64,000 bases of DNA, taken from contig CAZPGZ010000010.1 of the NCBI GenBank assembly GCA_964586075.1, positions 30,232 through 94,231 of the forward strand. The letters run 5' to 3'. Below the pieces are notes generated by a model. That model worked only from the letters and a program-made list of their open reading frames with translations. It searched no databases and was not told the DNA's origin. This stretch comes from JBAZLV01 sp964586075 (GTDB lineage Bacteria > Nitrospirota > UBA9217). Position numbers and translations under genes: made by a program. Positions 59,900 through 64,000 of this stretch are shown here, in pieces (position 1 is the stretch's first letter; every line of letters begins with the position of its first letter).

Positions 59900-60637
59900 G
59901 GCGTTCTCCTTCCCGGCGTTGATCGTGGCCGTGTTAACGTTATTTGCAAATTGTTACTGCACAGCCCATGCCACCATTGTATTTTCAATAAGTTATGTAT
60001 TTTTAAGCAAAAAAATACTGTGTAATATGCTGTTTTTTTCTATAGACTATGTAGCTTTATTACTCATTGGTGGAAGTAGTACTATAGTTGTTCTGGCAAA
60101 AATTCTTTGATGTCTGTTTCGTAATATCATGTTCTGCTGATGCTGTGCTGGCGATCAATCCCTTATAGTCGGCTGAAAGGGAATGTAGTGGTCTCAGTTC
60201 CTGATAAGAAAGTAAAGCTTCGGACAGGTCTGTCACCGTCTTCATGGTTGCTACGAATACGATGAGAGTTAAGGCTGGAATCTCAGTTATGATTGAGCGA
60301 ATTATTTTGTTTTATCTATTTGACAATGCATAATAAATATTAAATTTCCTGCTGCTTCATGCACTTACCTGTGTCGCATGTTCAGTGCAATCACTACAGC
60401 ATAACTTGCATTATAAAAATGCAACATAGTGCAGTTTCCTGTCATTAAATAATATAACTAAACGAAACATTATTCTTGCAACTGTATTTACGCTGTGATA
60501 CTTATTATGTATTTTAGAAGTATCTGTTTACGAGGACAATTTCTGTTCAAGTTGATTTTTGAATTTTAAAAAAATCAACTTGGTTTTGTAAATACAATCC
60601 TAAAACTGTGTATAAACTAGAAGGGAATGGATAGGTT
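59900..60637. other. 738-nt AT-rich intergenic region
   Basis: No gene is supported. The GC content falls sharply from about 59950 onwards. The region holds the upstream region of the leftward ThDP-enzyme gene and a long hairpin (60548-60582) next to the signal-peptidase-like gene. A 61-codon minus-strand ORF (60060-60245) lacks a ribosome site. Confidence 0.6.
60548..60582. repeat. 13-bp perfect inverted repeat upstream of the signal-peptidase-like gene
   Basis: CAAGTTGATTTTT (60548-60560) is repeated as its complement AAAAATCAACTTG (60570-60582) around a 9-nt loop. A possible -35 (TTGTAA, 60586-60591) and -10 (TATAAA, 60611-60616) follow, so the repeat could be an operator for the next gene; it has no following T run that would make it a rightward terminator. 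Confidence 0.7.
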
Positions 60638-61957
60638 ATGCAATGCCCAAAATGTAGAAAGGAATCATCTTCTTCTGTAGAATGTGATTATTGTGGAATC
60701 ATATTCGATAAATATGAAAAAAAAGTTCAAGCGGCTGAAGTCTCGAATCAACCGAGACATCGAAGCAGTAAGGAGCCTTGGCTGGCTGTATTGCTAACGA
60801 AGGTTTTTCTCGGTGTTGGACATATTTATGCTGGAGATAAAACGCGAGGTCTCGTCTTGATATTTGTAAATGTCGGCTTCTATTTTACGATTATTGTAAG
60901 CATGCTAGGTTTTTTAACAACTGCGAGTGCATCTAGTGCACGTATGCATGTAATTATTTTTATTTCAATAATACCCGTTATTTTGATAGTGAATATTTAC
61001 GCTCTCTTTGATGCTTACAAGATTACAAAACGAAACAACCTCGATAATGTACAATCAGTCTCTAGTCCGGGACATCGCAAGGCTTGGTTTGCCTCTTTTC
61101 TCTCTGCATTCGTTCCCGGAATTGGTCAATTTTATAATCGGCAAATTTTCAAAGGGATTGCTTTTATTACAGCTATGATCGTCATCGCTATCTTTGAAGG
61201 TGAGTATATTGTGCTTCTCACTATCGTAGGTCTTATCTTGTACGTACTTGGAATTAAAGACGCCTTCGATTCTGCAGAAAAGTTGAACCACTCGGAAAGA
61301 CGCTTCTTTCAACAGAACAAGATTATTGTGATATTCATGTTGATCATGTTCACTCTGGATTCGATTCCGGTATCAAAAATTATTAAAGATAATGTTGCAG
61401 AAGCTTTTCAAATACCAGCTGGCCCAATGTATCCTACCTTGAAGGTTGGCGACCATTTACTTACCGCTAAATCAGGCCCTTTTTTTACAACTCTTCATAG
61501 AGGAGATGTCGTTGTTTTTCCATATCCAGAAGATCCTAAAAAAGATTTTATAAAAAGAGTAATCGGATTAGGAGGAGACAAGATACAGATTATTAAAGGA
61601 GAACTCTATATTAATGATCTGCTCGTTCCATCGAAAAAACTAGACATTCAAGAGGAGGCGGTTTTATCCTCATCAAATACTTACTTTCATCCAGTTGTTT
61701 TCGAAGAGCAAATTGAAGATGTAACTTATCAAGTCCAATACTTACATGACAAGTCAATGACTAATGGTGGCCCCTGGATTGTCCCACAAGGTGCAATTTT
61801 TGTATTGGGGGACAATCGTGATAACAGTCAGGATAGTCGGTTTTGGGGGTTCGTTGAAACTAATACGATTAAAGGAAAGGCCTTGAAGCTCTATTGGTCA
61901 TGGGATAGTGAGGCGAAAAGAGTTCGTTGGGAAAGAATCGGAACAACAATCTACTGA
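60638..61957 (+). CDS. Zinc-ribbon, multi-TM signal peptidase I-like protein lacking the catalytic serine
   Basis: A 439-aa protein. Residues 1-30 form a zinc ribbon ('CPKCRKESSSSVECDYCG'). Two related membrane modules follow (about 45-120, 'AVLLTKVFLGVGHIYAGDKTRG', and 147-215, 'ASFLSAFVPGIGQFYNRQIFKG'). Another TM segment comes at about 228-245, then an S26 signal peptidase domain: 'IPAGPMYPTLKVGDHLL' (259-275), the general-base lysine region 'DFIKRVIGLGGDKI' (Lys306) and 'LGDNRDNSQDSRFWGFV'. In active SPase I the first motif reads SGSMxPTL with nucleophilic Ser just before Met; here Pro263 (codon CCA) holds that position. So this looks like a pseudoenzyme or a protein with another role. 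It opens the AT-rich region. Confidence 0.85.
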   Translation: MQCPKCRKESSSSVECDYCGIIFDKYEKKVQAAEVSNQPRHRSSKEPWLAVLLTKVFLGVGHIYAGDKTRGLVLIFVNVGFYFTIIVSMLGFLTTASASSARMHVIIFISIIPVILIVNIYALFDAYKITKRNNLDNVQSVSSPGHRKAWFASFLSAFVPGIGQFYNRQIFKGIAFITAMIVIAIFEGEYIVLLTIVGLILYVLGIKDAFDSAEKLNHSERRFFQQNKIIVIFMLIMFTLDSIPVSKIIKDNVAEAFQIPAGPMYPTLKVGDHLLTAKSGPFFTTLHRGDVVVFPYPEDPKKDFIKRVIGLGGDKIQIIKGELYINDLLVPSKKLDIQEEAVLSSSNTYFHPVVFEEQIEDVTYQVQYLHDKSMTNGGPWIVPQGAIFVLGDNRDNSQDSRFWGFVETNTIKGKALKLYWSWDSEAKRVRWERIGTTIY

Positions 61958-62070
61958 AAAAACTTCTTCCTGAACACCGCATTTGAGACGAATAGCCTCG
62001 ATATGCAATTATGAAGTAGAAAATTAGTGAAATTACTAATTCAACATCGCTAATTTGAGGAGACTAAATC

Positions 62071-62349
62071 ATGAGTGATATTAACCGCGAGAATATATCG
62101 CCCCACTTTTCTAAAAATGAGACAGGTGTGCTGCAAAATTTAAAAACTTTCAAGGTTGTTGCAATGTGTGTATCGGGCTTTGGAGTTTTAGGCATTCTTA
62201 CGGGCATCTATTGTTATATTTATCGACCTATGTCATCAAGTGAAGCGGCAATAGTTAGTGTTTTGATTTTTAATTCGATAGGATTTGCGGCGCTAGGTTA
62301 TTATTTCTACGTTATGACAAAAATCGTAGAAAAGTTAAAAAAAGATTGA
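62071..62349 (+). CDS. Small two-TM protein (paralogue of 41299-41586)
   Basis: A 92-aa protein with two membrane segments (about 27-49 and 60-82) joined by a short loop. 'GFGVLGILTGIYCYIYRPMSSSEAAIVSVLIFNS' aligns along its length with the small protein in the caspase run ('FGLLGILAGLY...', '...VEKFKNF' at the end). Ribosome site GAGGAG precedes the ATG. No named family is known to me. It lies in the AT-rich region 113 nt after the signal-peptidase-like gene. Confidence 0.75.
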   Translation: MSDINRENISPHFSKNETGVLQNLKTFKVVAMCVSGFGVLGILTGIYCYIYRPMSSSEAAIVSVLIFNSIGFAALGYYFYVMTKIVEKLKKD

Positions 62350-62459
62350 ATATTTAGTCATAACTTTAAGAATTACAACGGATGCTTCCTGTATCTTAGC
62401 TTTAAAGCTGTCTTGATTAAAGTGTAGTTTCCAAATTGATTTTAATTTTTAGGAGCTAT

Positions 62460-63056
62460 ATGGATTTTTCAATTTTTTATTTAGTGATATTAAAACCAGG
62501 TGAGGTATTCAAACAGTTTTTAAGTAAGTTACGGCTGGAACCTTATGTTTTTTTGGGTGTATTTATGCTTTTTTTGATTGTGACGCAGTATTGGGGGCGT
62601 TTTGAAGAAGCCGCTATATCACCGATGCCTATTATATTACAAATTTTAATAAGTTATTTTTTATTTTATATACTGTTTCCTGTTCTTAATACTGTTGTCG
62701 TGATTCTAATGACATATATTCTGATGCGGGGTAAAAAACTGCAATTTCTTTCACTTTTGAGCGCATTTATTTTGTGCGCATTGCCGTTTTATATCGAAAC
62801 AATACTGACAATCTATTTTGACTATATACCGTTTAATTTAGCATCTTTATTCCCAGGACTTGAAACTAGTTATCCTTTTGCCTTTGGGATGATTGCATCT
62901 GTCACATTTTCTTTTTTATGGGTAGTCGTGTTATGGTGGTTAGTCGTAAAACAGCTTGTGTTATCAGAAAAGTGGAAACAATTGTTAATTGTAATTTCAT
63001 TGGTAATTGTTAACATGATTCTCGGTGGTTTAGATGTGCCAAAGATTATCATGTGA
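62460..63056 (+). CDS. Yip1-like multi-pass membrane protein
   Basis: A 198-aa protein; the ATG at 62460 follows TAGGAG and is preferred over an upstream in-frame TTG at 62436. About five membrane segments fill the protein. The start 'LVILKPGEVFKQFLSKLRLEPYVFLGVFMLF' resembles Yip1-domain proteins of bacteria (a short amphipathic helix ending in 'P...F', then a membrane bundle). Function unknown. Confidence 0.65.
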   Translation: MDFSIFYLVILKPGEVFKQFLSKLRLEPYVFLGVFMLFLIVTQYWGRFEEAAISPMPIILQILISYFLFYILFPVLNTVVVILMTYILMRGKKLQFLSLLSAFILCALPFYIETILTIYFDYIPFNLASLFPGLETSYPFAFGMIASVTFSFLWVVVLWWLVVKQLVLSEKWKQLLIVISLVIVNMILGGLDVPKIIM

Positions 63057-63317
63057 GGCTAAAGATTATAATTTATTTTGGTTCTATAAGCCACACCAAC
63101 TGATCTTTAAGTTAAATAGATATATCAAGATTATTAGTATATATTTATTTCTTCCTAAATCGATCAGGATAGCACTGAACTGTTTATATGCAGATTTCAG
63201 AAGGCATTCTTTAATCTGCGGCAGAACCGCGGAATTCCGCATACGAAACTATACACACTTTTGCTATTCCCAGTTAGGGGTTCACTCAATGTATGACGGA
63301 CGAAAGGTCGAGAAAAG

Positions 63318-63791
63318 ATGATTAATATCATCGGTCTTCTTATAATCGTCAGTGGCTTCTTCTTACCATACTTCATTAAGGTGCATGTACCGTCAACTTA
63401 CTTCTTTTGGCTTGGTGGTTTACTGAGTTTTAATAAAGGCCTAATAATTAAAGATGAATTTCCTTGGGCTAAGCGAGCGCAAATAGGGATATTGATTAAT
63501 ATTGCACTAGTCGGGTTGTTCGCTTTAGATTTCTCAATTGTTCAGGGTTCAATATCAAGATTTGAATACTGGCTTTCCATGGTGATTTACTGGATGTCAT
63601 GTCCTTCCGATGCAATAGGGCAGTATATATTTCCTTATCCAGAAGTTCATCAACCGGATGGATCGGTGTGTTTTGAAATCAGCTATTTTCGGACCGTTTT
63701 AACAGCATTCCTCAATGTCGCTATATATGCTGCGATTTTGCCATTGATCTATGGTATATCCGGCAGAACAAATCGAAAACTAACACTCTGA
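63318..63791 (+). CDS. Hypothetical multi-pass membrane protein
   Basis: A 157-aa protein with four predicted membrane segments (about 1-18, 22-40, 50-68, 130-150). The stretch between the third and fourth segments is hydrophilic and contains 'FPYPEVHQPDGSVCFEISYF'. Not recognised. The ribosome site is weak (GAGAAAAG). The 261 nt upstream (63057-63317) and the final 209 nt of the window hold no gene that I can support. Confidence 0.5.
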   Translation: MINIIGLLIIVSGFFLPYFIKVHVPSTYFFWLGGLLSFNKGLIIKDEFPWAKRAQIGILINIALVGLFALDFSIVQGSISRFEYWLSMVIYWMSCPSDAIGQYIFPYPEVHQPDGSVCFEISYFRTVLTAFLNVAIYAAILPLIYGISGRTNRKLTL

Positions 63792-64000
63792 CTCCAACTG
63801 TCCTGTCGAGTGGGTCGCTGGAAAATGCATTTCTAACGGTAGTATTCACATGCGAGATACAAGCAATATTCGTTGCCCTCGTCAGATTCTTGCCAGTACG
63901 CAAAAGTAGGTGTTACAGAGAGGAAGATTAAGAGGCTTTTCCCCGGCATGGCAGGCGCTTATCTACAGCTGTTTGTCTTCCAACCTATCCATTCCATAAT

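Noticed and set aside
58679..60025. Long plus-strand ORF (448 codons)
   Set aside because: It lies antisense to the ThDP-enzyme gene, which has clear family motifs; Cys/His/Arg-rich composition is typical of a shadow frame.
60060..60245. Minus-strand ORF of 61 codons in the AT-rich gap
   Set aside because: No ribosome site or promoter; random ORFs of this size are expected.
63034..63321. Plus-strand ORF of 95 codons overlapping the Yip1-like gene end
   Set aside because: No ribosome site, no membrane or domain pattern, and a mixed composition unlike its neighbours.
1..64000. CRISPR arrays, rRNA genes or insertion sequences
   Set aside because: No regularly spaced repeats, rRNA-like segments or transposase motifs were seen on either strand.

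Overview
The window looks like a Gram-negative chromosome of moderate GC. Signal peptides, lipoboxes, outer-membrane beta-barrels, an NtrC-type sigma54 activator, a GlnD and a Rho_N/DUF4912 gene beside a GH57 branching enzyme are all present. This gene mix suggests Nitrospirota or a former deltaproteobacterial (Desulfobacterota) lineage. That placement is inference from gene content; no marker here fixes it.

Region 1 (1 to about 10.14 kb) is the right end of an integrated contractile-tail phage or phage-like element: tape measure C-terminus, Dit-like protein, baseplate plug, hub, Gp138-type spike, W/gp25-like wedge, J protein, two fibres flanking a DUF2612 protein, then a lysis cassette (TM/coiled-coil protein, probable endolysin, lipoprotein, holin-like protein) and a DUF1353 gene. 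It stops abruptly inside a tRNA-Sec (selC) gene: the 5' half of selC with its promoter remains on the chromosomal side, and the 3' half is missing at this junction.

Region 2 (10.3-38.4 kb) is housekeeping chromosome: a KefB-like antiporter; DUF4912 plus GH57 (glycogen branching); GlcD; a diguanylate cyclase; an HD phosphohydrolase; RecG; a compact operon of coiled-coil protein, prepilin peptidase, histidine kinase and sigma54 response regulator, followed by LigA and Nfo; an NlpC/P60 protein; a radical SAM protein; a PHP phosphoesterase; a TPR protein; MltD; QueE; an alginate-export-like porin; and an NFACT protein.

Region 3 (38.4-47.0 kb) is one long leftward run: MazG, beta-barrel, GNAT, Tex, phosphodiester glycosidase, a small 2-TM protein, a caspase-fold lipoprotein with an intact His/Cys dyad, a DUF2846-like lipoprotein and an exported DUF4384 protein. 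The last three form a tight cell-envelope caspase module and are the best candidate for an undescribed system.

Region 4 (47.2-59.9 kb) carries GlnD, an Ldh2-type dehydrogenase, DNA polymerase I, a lone receiver protein, an FMN-dependent flavoprotein, an exported M19 dipeptidase, an unknown protein, a DUF1847 protein, tRNA-Thr(CGT), and a glyoxylate-carboligase-like ThDP enzyme with a canonical-type active-site glutamate.

Region 5 (about 59.95-64 kb) is AT-rich and looks accessory. It holds a zinc-ribbon/multi-TM signal-peptidase-like protein whose catalytic serine is replaced by proline, a paralogue of the small 2-TM protein from the caspase run, and two other membrane proteins.

A recurring regulatory theme is promoters whose -10 box lies only 6-9 nt before the start codon with no Shine-Dalgarno sequence (KefB-like, HD protein, recG, queE, polA). 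This suggests leaderless mRNAs are common in this organism.
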